From: Beroe forskalii
Taxonomy: Eukaryota > Ctenophora > Nuda > Beroida > Beroidae
Assembly (NCBI GenBank): GCA_011033025.1
Contig: WFMF01000359.1
Span: forward strand, 1-64,000
Reading direction: 5' to 3'
Length of the DNA stretch: 64,000 nucleotides
In this document: positions 23,939-38,400 of the stretch, one piece after another
Layout: each line of letters opens with the position of its first letter
Position numbering within the stretch: the stretch's first letter is position 1
The notes under the pieces: model-generated
Seen by the model: the letters and a program-made list of their open reading frames with translations, nothing else
Database searches by the model: none
Told to the model about the DNA's origin: nothing
Program-made: the position numbers and the translations under genes

Positions 23939-26900
23939 GGTCCCAAAGCTGACAGTGACCAAATTTTGTACACTTTCCTGAAACCTCTTTCAGTTATTCT
24001 ACAATTGTTCTTGTTGTTCAGTATGTCGAGAGAAGTCCATTTGTGTGTGTTCGCTATCATTGCGACTTTTTCAAATGCCCAATTGTCCATTCGTTTAAAC
24101 CTTGTAGGGGAACATCCTTAATCCTTCAGGATCCGGAGTATTTGATTTTTAAATGAATATAATATTAATCGATGTAAAACCGTTCATCTCAAGATTAAAA
24201 TACAAATTGGTTGCTTCGGAATGGAAGGGCTATACTGTCAGTTCCCACTATAAGTGGCTGATTCGCCATCATCATATTACGAGCACGGTACATGAAATAA
24301 AATTACTGAATTATTCATACAAAAGCTCCACGTAGCCAATGCTATCACAAGTCAGGGTTGTGGTAGATTATATACTGCCAATTAGGACTGATATTAGCTG
24401 ATTCCACGAAATAATTGTTCCAACTTCCAGTTGCGGGGAGTAGGTAGTTTGGTACTGGAGTGGGGCAATGTTTATTATGAGTCGCATGCTTTGCTATTGT
24501 ATTCTCCAAAACATGACTAGGATAGAAAGATTAAAATGAATGTTTTTTGTAAAGAACCTTATTTCAGTACATTAAAGTTACAACTTGCCGAAGAGTTTTA
24601 ATAGAACAACTTGTCCTATTGACATGATGCGCTCATTCCACCGACCTGCACCTTTTCTCTCAGTCTTGGTATATGCAAGCTTGTTTAATACGTATTTTCG
24701 AAAAAATTCGGCAAAAATACGACAAAACGTAATTTTTGAATCTTTGCTTGAACTTCGAATAAGTTGTGTTGTCACGTATAGGTTGCGCGCGCACTCTTAA
24801 TGTTAACGATACCTATACTATCATTTTATCATATTTGGTAGCGCATGCGCGCGTATTTTTCACTTAATCTTATTCAACAACCCTATTCAGAATACGGTGT
24901 TAAAATTTCTACGTCACGAATTGTGATAATAAATACGTGTATTTATCTTCAGAAGCCAATACGTCGTACCTTTTTTGGTGATTTTTCACGTACCTATTTA
25001 TTAACATCCTTGGGTATATGTGAACACCTCGTTACAAAGTATTCTACCGCTCCCCGGATCAAGGGCGCTAAAACTGACATCATTTTCATTGTTGTGGATG
25101 GAAAATTCCTGGCATCAAAGTGTCTATTTGTATTTGATACGCGACAAGCTATGGTATCGCGGCGTTCTAAGCTCTTCTGTCTACAAACTAATGACCCTGT
25201 TAACTAAATGCAGTAAGAAGAGAGTGTAATCCTTTGCAGTTATAACATCGGATTATTTTATTACTTTACTCGGATTTAATGGACGTCGCTATTTTTGCCA
25301 GCCGTGTTTATGCTCATTTATAATGTACACAAACGGTACGTGCCACTTAGATACTTTCAGGTTTTCTTCAGCTCATCTGGAGAGTTGAACTGCAGAAATT
25401 GACTAATTGATCAATTAATGATCAAATTTGATTTCATCATTTGTGTGCCCTTTGGTCAAATAAAAAAAAAGTCAATGGTTGGTCATCTCGTAATATTGGA
25501 AACCGTTCAGGAATTTATCCTCATTTTCTATTATTAAAAATAGTGAGTATCAAGGAGCTACTTAGATCTATTTTTATCAGCAGATTCATATTATATAAGT
25601 TTGTAGTCGCCATTTTGATTACGAATCATTCTTGATGGTTGAATTTACTAAATAAATATTGAAATATTATCATTTCTGACCTCAAAGTAATATTATGTGT
25701 AGTCTCATTACTCAGCTTAGGGCTATTACTACTTATAACTCTCGCGGACCCCCCCCCACATGTTCGTTGTACTGCAGAGTAGTTGGAATAGTAGCTAATT
25801 TCAACTACTCTCAATTTGTCGATTGAAACTTAATTTGATCGTAGTTTCTTGTCGGTATAATGATATGTGGTTTCAGCTCTACCAGGCAATTCAATCAGCT
25901 TCCTGGGTTTAATCGTTGTGCCAATCTTGATATTTTAGATCATGTGGATTTTTATCAATAATTTTATATTGCGAATTTGTCAAATCTCAAATGTATTTTG
26001 TAGATTTATTAAAATTTTGTCCATTAAAAATATTCGTACTTGAATTTTATGTTTGAGGGATATTTCAATTTTATACTTTTATAGGAGTCATATTATCTTT
26101 TCCAATTCCTTTATTATGCTATCACATACTCAATACAGCACTTTTAATAGTCCAATTCATTCTCAGAACCATCTCTAACATGGTTGTTCTGAGAACAATA
26201 CTATATTTCATAAAACAATATAATAAAGTAATAGATATTGCCCAGAAAAGCGTATAATATATATGGGCAATCAGAAGGACTACAAAGTAAAATCTGTTTG
26301 AATGGAGGATGTCCTTACTTGGGACGAGGGGAGGCGAAACATACATAAGTATCATGAGTAAATTGTGATACCGAACTTTCAGCAGAATCGTTACCTGTTG
26401 ATAGTGAAATATTCCGTCGGGCATAAAAAATTTAACATGAGTGCGAAATTAAGTTTTGAAGAGATTCTGAAATTTAATGGAAAAAGTTTCAAAAATGGTC
26501 ACTAAAATGATCAACTCGTCGAAACGAATCTAATGCAATCAAGAGCTGTTTTATCTCATTCTAGTAAAATTTCAATTTTTGAACGCCATTTTTGCTCCGA
26601 GGCCTCACATGGGCAATATTGGACCTATGGAATCAAGACCAACGTCAAAATTTTGGTACACGCCCTGGCCGCCCTGGCCCAACTCATATCTAAAAATCGT
26701 GTTTTCCAAAATGTAAGGGGCAACCCCCCCCCCCCCCCCTTTAAGGGTTAAATATATAAGTGGTTTTAAACAGATAATTTCACTATCCAGCAATAGAAAG
26801 AACCCAGAACTACGTGGTTTTGTTATAATGTAATCTTTGATGTGCATAACTGCTTAATTTTCACTATCAGACATTGCGATCACTGATCAGACTCCAGCTG

Positions 26901-29900
26901 GTTTAGCTGGCTGGTTTTAAACCATCGTATCATCAAGTTTACCAGCCACCATCCGTTCATAAACACTAAATTGCTGTGATACTATTACTACGTAAGATAT
27001 TTTTCGACTTTTTGAATTATCTGAGTATAGTTGTTGTATTATTTTCTTCCCGTGTCACATTGGCTTAACTTAAGTAAACAAGTAACTAAGTAAACTAACA
27101 GTTCATTACCTGCAAAGAAGCCAAACGTCTTTCCTGTTAACTTGTTCCGCCGTTATCGTTGTAATTTAGCCATATATGTGCGTTGTACTTTTGATTACTA
27201 TGAGTGCCTTTTACTGCTTTATGATTGCTCCAATACACAGTATTCATACAGGATTCACTTGTTTCTCTGTTGAACTATGGTTCAGGGATATCAATATAAG
27301 GTATAAGAACCCTTTCAATCTCTCTTGCTTTTGAACTTATAGCTTCACGACACTCAGGGGTGGGACAAGGCGCTTTAAGGCCCCGAGGAGAATTCAAAAT
27401 TAGAACGAAAAGAGCCCTAAAAAGGGGGTCCTCAAGGGCCTTTGGGGTAAAAATATTAGATTTGGTTACTGTAGCTCTATTGCCATAACAAAGTCTTGAA
27501 TAGAATTGTGAAATTATTATTAATTTACGGGTTATTTGCATTTGAGAGGAAAAATTCGATCATTTTTTTCCTCGGAAGATTCAAGTGACTTGAAAGAGCC
27601 CTAGAATACGGGGCCCTAAAGAGCCCTTTAAACAGTTTCCCACAGTTGAGTAGGATCTACAGCCATATTAGCGTCCTTAAATTACACCGGACTGTTAAAA
27701 TACCGTTGCCTTATTGAGGAAATCACTTAATCAAACTATATAAATGGCATTTTGACTAAATGGGGCCATGCAATATATCATTAGTGATATAAACTATCTG
27801 AAAAGAGCCCTAGAAAGTGGGGCCTATAAAAGCTCGTTCCCCCTCACAACACTACTTTATGCAATCAAATTTGAGATGATATTATCAGAAGCCAAAATAT
27901 CGGTAATTGAACTGCAATACTCACGAGCACTTCAAAGTTTTCCCTAGCTTTAAATCGTTTTTGGGCCATAACATATAAATGCCTGTCGATGCTATGATAT
28001 TGAATATAGCTGGTAATGAGTTATGACGTGTGATAATGTCAGACAAGAAAAAGCTTCAATTCATGATTTCTTTCCTGCCACATCTTCTTCCAAATCCTGA
28101 CTAATTGTTCCTGTCATCATCTCCTCACATAGCACTGCTGTGTCAACACACGTCACGACATGTGCCTACAAGGCGCGCACACAAAGTCAATAGGCTGCTG
28201 CGTCATTATCAAGTGTTAGAACGGGAACTTGGCAGCGACAAAGTGCATACTTTCTGTGGGCACTGGGATTGTTTATAATTAATCCCGTTACTCTTTTCCT
28301 GTGTTTCGATCTACAAACCACGGTAGGGCTGTTATTTGATCCGTCCAGATCCGTCCATATCTTCGTGGAATTACAAAGTCGTACCACAAACTTTTATTAA
28401 TTTGTAATTTGTAAGTTGTTTTAGTTGGTGCGAGCAATTTTCGTTGTTGTTTTGTGAATTGTAGCTTTTATCATTTTGTTAAGTTACGCATAATAATAAA
28501 GTAATAAGCTTCAAACATTGGCTCCATTGTTCTTGATGAGATGGGAGTGGAACCCAAAGAATTGATTTTAGATGTTCACAAAGAACATACCATTCTTGAC
28601 TAATTTTGAGACCATCAATATGGCAATATGCCGTATAACCCTCACAACCCATTTAAGACGACATAAAACGACAAGGTATCAAGGCAGAAATTTGGTAACG
28701 AAATAGCAAAACAAAAATTACATTAGCAAAGTCTCCATACGTACCATTTTCACACCCTGAACGTACTGGCACGCCGAACTCATTGGTACGTTGCTAATGT
28801 TGTAATGTAATTGCTGTTGTGATATTTCGTTCTAGGTTCACACTTTGTCGTTTTAATGTTTTATACGTCAGATCGAAATGAAGCATTTTCACAATTCCAT
28901 AAAGTATTACTACTGTCGATCTTGACTTAAGATAAAGATAAACCGAACACAGTTTATGTCAATTTTTTCTTTGTAAAATCATTCTCAGTTAAGGAGTGAA
29001 GGAATTCTCAGTTCACTTAAAGTACTTTACCACTTTATATTATTCCGACACCTTGAATATTCATTTGCTTGCAACATAATGCATTTTTGAGCTTCAGTCG
29101 AAACCATTATATAGTTACTTGGTATAAGCACACCTTCCCGTAAAACGCGATATAAGTCCTGCATCTGGATTCTGGATTGTAAAACAGCTTTATACTATGA
29201 ATTATATAATTGCATGCCCAGCGTGGTTTTTTGTATCTGAACCCCGCCCGACCCCGCTTATTCATTTCAACTTCAAAGCTCCGCTTATTTTCACTTAGAA
29301 GCAGTTCATGAGGCTTGAGCTAGCTAAGGTCTATAATAAGTCCTTTACAACTTTACGAGATATTCTCCTGCGAGGGCCTTCTGTAAACTAACACTTAAGA
29401 GGGACCTTTTTCGAGCTTTTAAAATTAAATGCATTTTTCGTGAGCTGTGTAAATCCCGGATCATGCGTGATGTTTGTGCGTATAAATGCATTTGAAGGAC
29501 CCATTATTAATCCTGGCAATAATCAAACTTGTCGCAGTAGATGCTGTACGTCATGTCGGGCTTTGGCCCGGTATCACTCTATTGTCTCGGGATTTGGCCT
29601 GGTATTACTCTATTGTAAGTTACTTATAGTATTCTCTTGAACCACCCCTGCCTCAAATCGCAATTCGCATATTAAAGTCTGCGCGTGCGCAATAGTCAGC
29701 TCCACGCCATCAATTGAACTGTTAAAGCCGTTACAATGACTCCCCGTGCGTCCACCAGCTTTCTCGTGGCTACCATTATAGACTGTGCTCAAATTAATCT
29801 CCCTCACTCACTCGCTCCTATTATAATATTATATTGACTGAACATGAGGCGAAATTTCGCTCCTCTCACATATATTGCATTAGCTTAAATATATATGGGC

Positions 29901-32420
29901 TTATATAAGCGAGCTACTGCCCTTGTTTATGTGACCGAGTTTACGGCTCTGATTAATGACCTCGCTCCTTCTTTCTCATATGCTGATCATCATGTTACTC
30001 CGTGATTGGTGATGTCCTAAAGTAAAAGGCCATGATTGGTGATGTCCTATAGTAACCCATAGTAGCTACTTTAGATCTCGGGAGTCGAGGAGAACTGCAG
30101 CTCTAATATCTTGCGATCTGTAGCTACAGTTCAGCATATGTTTCATATGGTGTGAGGTTTCCGATATGCACAAAATGCATGATCAATACGATGGCCTGTG
30201 AAGTTATTTTAAATAGTGAGCGAAATTTCGTACGCAGGAGCATGCACTTCATGCATACGCAACGAGAACAAAATATTTTATAAATCTTATGTTATTGCAA
30301 TTGCCCCTTCATTTGATTAATCGCCCTTATGAGCTTATGGTGTTGCTTGCATTTTCGTTATCGGTAACGTTACTGATAAAGGTGCAAAGGGAATTATTTG
30401 CTTGAAGTTGGAATAGTTTTATTTTTCTATCTCCTATCTATCCTATAGTGACATTTATCATTATTCAGCTGGCGCTCTGATTGGTCAGTATGTGTCCCTT
30501 CAACAATGACTACCGATGATATGATAGTAGCTATGTTTAATTTTACCCATAATTTGGTTCATAATTTGTTAGCTTTTGTAACAGAGAGATATGAACAGAT
30601 CAAACTACAGCTCTTCTGTACTGTAGTTTGTAGATTAAAAGTACTCTATGTTAACTACACCTATTTAAGTATTTACTGCACCTAATGATGATTATCCTAG
30701 CAATGGATCGTTGGATTAGCACTTATAGTAAAATGGCCTCTGCGAATGGATATAATTTTGTAATTGTCCCAATTTCAAAGGTCTAATGTCCGGTGTTCCC
30801 ATATTACACAACACTCGTATCAATTGTCTCCCCATCTAATACTATTGTCCTTCCCACTTCCTCTAGTTATAAATTGCCATTGTATCATATCGTATCTTGG
30901 AATATAATATATTAGACATCTATTTACTCCCACTTTTTGCTGACATGAGTAATTACGGACGTGGAATTGTTGCAAAACGCCCAGAAGTCCCGTCGTTCGA
31001 ATTATGTTCAATTATCATAAACTATGTAACTTCTGACATACGAGTATTAGGTCAGGTAACTTTATAAACTACGAGTTACGAGTAACTATAGAAAGTAGTC
31101 ATTATGTTGGTTTTCTACTTCAGCTATTTCTGTTGTTTTATTCCATCGTACTGGACTGTTGAAAGGACAGCAATTTACAATAAGTGCTATTAATTGGTTG
31201 ATTCCGGTACTATAGGTCAGAAATTCCACTGTATTGTTAAATATTTCGACGATTTCAACTGGACAAATAGTTCCTTGGTTGGTAATAGTATATACCTATA
31301 TATTATGTAGTATGAACTTACAAGTGGTACAGGAAGCATATATTATATTCGCCTCTTGTTGTAATATAGTCATGCCACTTTGTTGGGTTTATATTATATT
31401 GTCGAGCTGGAAACTCAGTCGAGCTGCTCTGAAATATGCTTCAAGATTCGTCATGCGGCTTTATGTCATAGTGAAGATTCCCCGAAGGATGGAGCAACGC
31501 GGTGTGCGGTCAGCAGCTTATGTTACCTTGCAGTAAAAGACATATTATGTCAAAATCAACGGGCATCTATTATGGAAGTATTAAATGTGTTCCTTTGATT
31601 CATGCTTTAGCTCTACTTTAGAGTTTTATATTAGCTGCTCGCCACCAGATTCCCCTAATTGATTTGGGTGCTAATATTTCGTTTTTCCGGCGGTTAGAGA
31701 CTTAAAATGCAACAACTTAAAAACGCACGCGGATATCAGCCGGATGTTTTATTTTTTAATGCATTTAAAGATTTAAGCTTTTAAGTGCACCTTATCGCGA
31801 ACACCTTAATATGATGTCCCTTTAGCTTTTGGGTGCCGGGTATAAATACTTGATAATTTTGGAATCATAAAAGTTTTAGGTCGAATTTTGCGCCTTGCCA
31901 TCATTGTAGAAGACAGTTTCGATTATATAAGATAGCTTTATATTTCGATCTAATAAACTGCTTTATAAACTACTTCCCTGTTCCTACTATTAGCCACTTC
32001 CTGTGCTTGTTCGGAATCGATTATCAATTGACTCCTGCTTTCCGATAACTATTGCTTGGTTCTGCATGGTCAATGATAATATTAATATAACCTAATGGAC
32101 ATATTTATCACGCACGAATCTCTGAGACCTAAAACAATTGTTCACGCTAAGAGCCATCCTTTTCTTATCATTGTAATTTCCAAAAAGACGCAAAATTTAG
32201 CGTTTTGATGTTTTAGTTCTATATTTTTTTCCATTAGTTCAATTTTCGCTAATCAATTTTGATCCTTTCTGTCATTTATGGCCGTTTTTTCATGATAATT
32301 GATTATGGAATTGTATGTGAACATACCAATTGCAAGCAGTAGTCAATATTGGTTATTTTCACTGCCTTTATTTTCACGGACAATTTTCCATGTGTAAAGT
32401 TTTAATTCTAACATTCAGAT
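23939..32420. other. AT-rich stretch without a recognisable gene
   Basis: No exon was supported. Seen within it: three spaced copies of a GAAAAGAGCCCTA...GGGGCC motif (about 27405, 27590 and 27799), a CACAG repeat copy at 30581-30624 (-), and a direct duplication of GATTGGTGATGTCCTA at 30001-30060. There is also a C run of 15 bases at about 26726-26740. The part next to 32421 should contain the promoter and 5' untranslated sequence of the GPCR gene, but no site is clear. Confidence 0.4.
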
Positions 32421-32469
32421 ATGAGTACTGGAATTCAGAAGGAAATTGATCTCATCTGGGGTTCAATAG
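32421..32469 (+). CDS. GPCR exon 1 (start codon, short N-terminus, start of TM1)
   Basis: An ATG just after a TTCAGAT sequence begins 16 codons ending in a split Gly codon. The donor is ATAG|gtaaat. The phase-1 end fits the acceptor of the next exon, and the joined sequence makes a continuous hydrophobic TM1 (LIWGSIGVVYCVFGIFGN). Together these support this start over the internal methionines. Confidence 0.75.
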
Positions 32470-35400
32470 GTAAATGTATGATGGGGTGCGCACTTCTTAC
32501 TTTCTTGTAGCGGGAACTTGGGAACTGAGATTGGTGTCATCATTACTGAACTTTAAGATGATTAAAAACTTGCCTAAAAGGTCATTTCATTCCGGCAATT
32601 TTTCAAAAATCCTAATTTTGTGCGTGTCCATAAGATCCTAATTCTGATTATTGATTATGGTCAACACATAATATACAAGGACTGCGCCCATATTTCCCAG
32701 TCGTGTTCTTGAATCATAACCCTCCCCAGTCCACAAGCTCTGTTTAAGTTTGATAAAGCGGCAAGAATTAGAATATCCCGAGAATGGCATGATTGCAGCC
32801 ATTATAAGAGTTAATTTCACGTGTCTATAGAATCCTGTATAATAAATTTTGACGCGAAAGATTTTGAAAATGATCCAAACTGACGTACAAGATGTACCCA
32901 TTTTTGGTTGCGCGCACTGCCGCAACCCAGTAGCTACTTTCAGATTTAACAGTATGGATGAAGGTAGTATGTTCTCTTAGCCCTCATAAAAAGCACGGTC
33001 TCTGCTAACCCCTTCAATGGTTTTCTTGTGAAAAAGGCGATTGGGAAGGGAAAATCATATTATTCTCTTTTTGTAACATAACCTGAGGTGTTATCACTTT
33101 TCTCCCTGTTATGCCCTTATTTCTTTATGAATTTCAAAGGTAACTCCTTTCTTTTATCTTTTAAAAATTGGCTCTCCCATCTGAGTTCTCACTTATATCC
33201 ACAGGAGTCGTGTACTGCGTGTTTGGGATATTTGGAAATGGCTTTCTTGCGTTTGTTTTCCTACGAATGAGGCGGAAGCAGTCAGTAACAGATATCATTT
33301 TCCTTCAGCTCGCAGTTCTGGGTGAGTTCTGATTTATTATATCGCCGTTCTAATTAACTTTATGGCTGTTCTAATTGATATTATCACCATGCTATAAGTC
33401 CATTAACAATGTTGAATTCTGAACTTTTAATACGTAGTGAGGACATTTTCCGTGCGTTTCTAATATATAATCAAACTCCAAAAAATCAAACAATGTTTTT
33501 AAGGCATTATTAATAAAATTTGCATTATTCTGAAAGTGCAAAAGAAGTAATTTATTCTGCTAAATTTTACGCAAATCATGAATAAGCAAATACATTCTCG
33601 TTCAGTGGCGTTAAATGAGCGTTGACAATTTAGTATTTTAATTTCTCTTTGTGCAGTGTTTATATATCAATGTACCGTATAATAAGAGCATCTTTGTCTT
33701 TGATTTTAAATAAAGATCTTGAGCGACCTTATTATATTTGGTCAATAAAATTTTGAAAGGCATTTAAGCACTGTCCTCCCACTGTCTTCATTAGTTGTTT
33801 CAAAGCTCACTCAAATGGGATATTTGCGTGGGGTAGTGTTGCAATATAAAACACATTGCAGAGGTGACAAGCGTCCCGAAAATTCCATCAGATTTTGACA
33901 ATTCGCACGCCTTTGGTTCATACGGTCTAGATCAGAGTTTTGATATTGGATTTTTTCACTAATTTTGCAATAGTTCGTGCAGGACCCCTCAGTTTCAATT
34001 TCTTGGGGGGTTTACGGGTGTACGGGTACTAGGAAGCTAGGAAGTCCCAACTTCCCGGATGAACTAAATAAGTATAGAAAATTGTGGGAAATGAAAATGA
34101 AGATAGGGCTTAACGCCTTTCCCTATTCAGATTTCACATCACCCGATCTTTAATAACACAGATTCTTTTCAGACTGTCTGAGCGGTTTCGCTGGGTTATT
34201 CGGTTCTATCTTCCTGGTTAACGGTAGGCGATGGTTTGACGAGGACAACATAGCAGCAGACCTCATTTGTTACCCAGCAGGTTAGAATTTAAGTAATTTA
34301 CTAATTGAGAAGTTTAGACTTCTTAGCACTGGAGAGTTACCAGGTGGGTCCCAGTGGAACACTCCGCTATGGGAGGGTGGTCAGTGGACATTCCACCAAA
34401 ACATATTGTTATTTGGGGATTGCAAGATTTCAACTACCACTGGCATTTAATTTCTTAAATATCCGAGTGTCCAAGGCAGTTACCGAGAAAAGGCTTAGCA
34501 TTTTGAAGTCCTCAGCATGCTATAATTTAGTTTATCGATACAATTTAACTGTTAGCGGCACATATCACTCAGGTGTGGCATGAATATCTCTCAGTGTACC
34601 ACTTCCAGGCTCGATATATCGGAGACACTTCCATGTCAGCCAATAAAGATTCCGTATGAGGTGTATTTTCCCAAAACCAAAAAGGATTTGGTTGTGATGG
34701 TCCGCGGCGGTTTTAAGGCGTTCTTTACTGTAAAACCCATGATATGAGAAAGAACGCGACGGTTAAAACTGCTGCAACGTCACTTATAAAATACACAGCA
34801 TTCACGTAACGTTAATGCATCAAAAGGTGCCGTTGCGGCAGTTTTAACCGTCGCGTTCTTTCTCATCATGGGTTTTACAGTAAAGAACGCCTTAAAACCG
34901 CCGCGGACCATCACAACCAAATCCTTTTTGGTTTTGGGAAAAAATATCACCCTTTTTCTGTGCCGAGATATTGAAATTTGGCGTCAAATCACGTGTAAAA
35001 ATTCGCGTTACCTAGCATTACTGATGACGTCACAATTACGTCATAAAATTAGATGAGCTATCTGAGACCCATTCATTTACACAGTTGGGACTAAGACCGA
35101 CAACATATCCAAAGATGAAGTTCTGGGGTGGTCCCGTTCTCTCTCCACAAGCTTCACAAGATTTGCCAGTTTTTGGAGTTTTTTTCGTGTCAAAGTGCTT
35201 CGAACAACCGCAAATAACTCAATGATGCCGTAGAGCCCGGAACTTTTTGAGCACATCTTTGGAAAGTGCATTAAATTTCCTTTCTGCGCTAACAGGAGCA
35301 TTTTTTTCTATCTCGAAAGCTTCATACCGAAAAATTGCGTTGAAAAACGCCTATTTTTGGGAAAATAGACATTTGAAATTCTTAGTTTTGTGACGTCATT

Positions 35401-38400
35401 ATGACGTCATTATCATGACGTAAATTAGTTTTTAAGGTCACTAACTGCAAGTTCTATCTTTCTACTTTCCAACGCTGGGTCGATAAGCTCTGTATCTTTT
35501 ATGGTTTCCGAGATATCGCCGTTTAAATAGGGTATACTTCTCGCACTAAAGCGTCATCTCTCGTATATGTATATACCTCTATATGTATGTATATATACCA
35601 AAAACCAAAAAGGATTTGGTTGTGATGGTCCGCGGCGGTGTTTAGGCGTTCTTTACTTCAAAACCCATGATATGGAAAAGAACGCGACGGTGAAAACTGC
35701 TGCAACGTCACTTCAAAATGTGTACAGCATTCACGAAACTGTAATGCTTCGAAAAAGTGCCGTTGCGGCAGTTTTAACCGTCGCGTTCTTTTCCATATCA
35801 TGGGTTTTGAAGTAAAGAACGCCTAAACACCGCCGCGGACCATCACAACCAAATCCTTTTTGGTTTTTGGAAAAAATATCACCCTTTTTCTGTGCTCAGA
35901 TATTGAAATTTGACGTCAAATCGCGCGTCAAAAATCGCGTTACCTAGCATTACTTATGACGTCACAATTACGTCATGAAATTAGATTAACTATCTGAGAC
36001 ATATTCATTAGCACAGTTGGGACTATGACCAACAACATATCCAAAGATGAAGTTCTGGGATGGTCCCGTTCTCTCAAAATCATCCTTACCGATTTTGCGA
36101 TTTTTTGCGACTTTTTCGTGTCAAAGTGTTTCAAACAAGTGAAAATATCTCAATGATCCCAAGACGCCCAGAATTTTTCGACCACTTCTTTGGAAAGTAC
36201 GTTGAATTTCCTTTCTGCGCAGCAGAAGCATTTTTTCCTATCTCGAAAGCTTCATACCGAAAAATTGCGTTGAAAAACGCCTATTTTTGGGTAATCGAAA
36301 TTTGAAATTCTTGGTTTTGTGACGTCATTATGTCGTCATTATCATGACGTAAAATAGTTTTCGAGGTCACTTTTAGCAAGTTCTATCTTTCTACTTTCCA
36401 ACGCTGGGTCGATGAGTTCTGTATCTTTTACTGTTCTCGAGATATACCTCTTTAAAGAGGGTATACTTTTCGCCTAAAAATGTTCTCTATTGGTATGTAT
36501 ATACATATGTATGTATATATATACCTATATACCTATCTATATATATGGTCGTAACCCGATTTAACAAGAACACCCTCGATTTTGGCAAAATTCAAGTTGT
36601 AATAACTCGGCCATTTTTCATCTAATCGATCTGAAATTTTGACAGTTGCACCCTTGGCCTCTGAACATGCGATGTTCAAATTTTAGTGCAATTTCGGCAA
36701 CGGGAACTTACTCAAATTTTAACGTCAAATATGGCCAATCCATGAAAACATATGGTTGGGGGCTGGCAAGCAAAGTTACATAAACTCACTCCCGATGCTC
36801 GGAGGCTCGTTTACTGTTAAGATAGCCGTCCAATGCTCGCCCTCGGACCCTTCGGGTCCTCGGGCTCGCGCTCGGGCCTTCGGCCCTCGCACTGTTAGGT
36901 TCGCCGTTCAATGCTCGCCCTCGGGCCCTTCGGGCCCTCGGGCTCGCGGCTCGGGCCTTCGGCCCTTGCACTGTTAGATCCGCCGTCCAATGCTCACCCT
37001 CGGACCCTTCGGGTCCTCGGGCTCGCGCTCGGGCCTTCGGCCCTCGCCCAGTAAGGTTCGCCATCCAAAGCTCGCCCTCGGGCCCTTCGGGCCCTCGGGC
37101 TCGCAAACCGCCGCGGGGGGCTTGCCAGCCCCCTGATGGTCGTAACCCAATTTAACAAGAACACCCTCGATTTTGGCAATATTCAAGTTGTAATATCTCG
37201 GCCATTTTTCATCCGATTGACCTGAAATTTTGACAGTTGCACCTTTGACCTCTAAAGATGTAATGTTCAAATTTTAGTGCGATTTCGGCAACGGGAACTT
37301 GCTCAAATTTCAACGTGAAATATGGCGAATCCATGAAAACATATAGTTGGGGGCTGGCAAGCAAAGTTACATAAACTCACTCCCGATGCTCGGACGCTCG
37401 TGTACTGTTAGGATAGCCGTCCAATGCTCGCCCTCGGACCCTTCGGGTCCTCGGGCTCGCGGCTCGGGCCTTCGGCCCTCGCACTGCTAGGACCGCCGTC
37501 CAATGCTCGCCCTCGGGCCCTTCGGGCCCTCGGGCTCGCAAACCGCCGCGGGGGGCTTGCCAGCCCCCTGATCAGCCAATCAAGAGTCACGTTATTTTTA
37601 TGCTAACTCCAGAGCTCTTCACGTGGATATTATAATACTTGCTCTTCCAATAACTGGAAATGCGCCTTTGTTTAAGCTGTCAAGACATATATCCACTCCT
37701 TACTTTGACTCATTGACCGTTCGTGGCACAACATGACTCTGACTCATGAACAGGCACAAAGTGTGTGCGAACTGCGAAGTAAGCGGAATGACCGTGTCAC
37801 ATATCTTCCTTTTCACAGCTCTCCCACCCTGTAAATACCTGCCGTATAAATCACTCAAACACTTTCGGGAGTTCTTTGACAGCCTGGAGTTTCCTCTTCA
37901 CTAGTCCCAAGAGACACCTAATGTCCTAATAGCTGTGATGCTGGCCGTTGTAAATATATTTGAGGAAAATCACATATTTACCCAGCTGCTGTATCAATAT
38001 TAAATGTAAAATATTCGAGTATTATGTGTACTACGATCGTCTTGCATTTCGGGATCCACATACTCACATACCATGTGTGCCAAAAAGTGTCAACAGGTTC
38101 TTATAAATAATCCTGGCATTTGGATGTACTCGCATTAAATGTCAGCATTGTTTCCATGCTCGAGATGAATATTTCCAAATATTTGTCCAACTTTCCGCGA
38201 GATCACTCTCCCGTTCGGAAAGTCTGCTTTAATTCATGGCATTCCGAGGGTATTGAACCATCTCCGAGAGTTAGCACTGAAAATTCCATATTGACGCATC
38301 GCTCACTGGAGATTTTTACATCTTTTGTACGGATTCAAATCGATTTTAAACATGGTGCAACTTCCTCTGTCGTCAGAAAATTGACAACACGTTACGTATA

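Noticed and set aside
36756-37606. Several overlapping open frames on both strands rich in Arg, Ala, Gly and Pro
   Set aside because: They arise from the GC-rich minisatellite of the two repeat units and lack stops only because of base composition.
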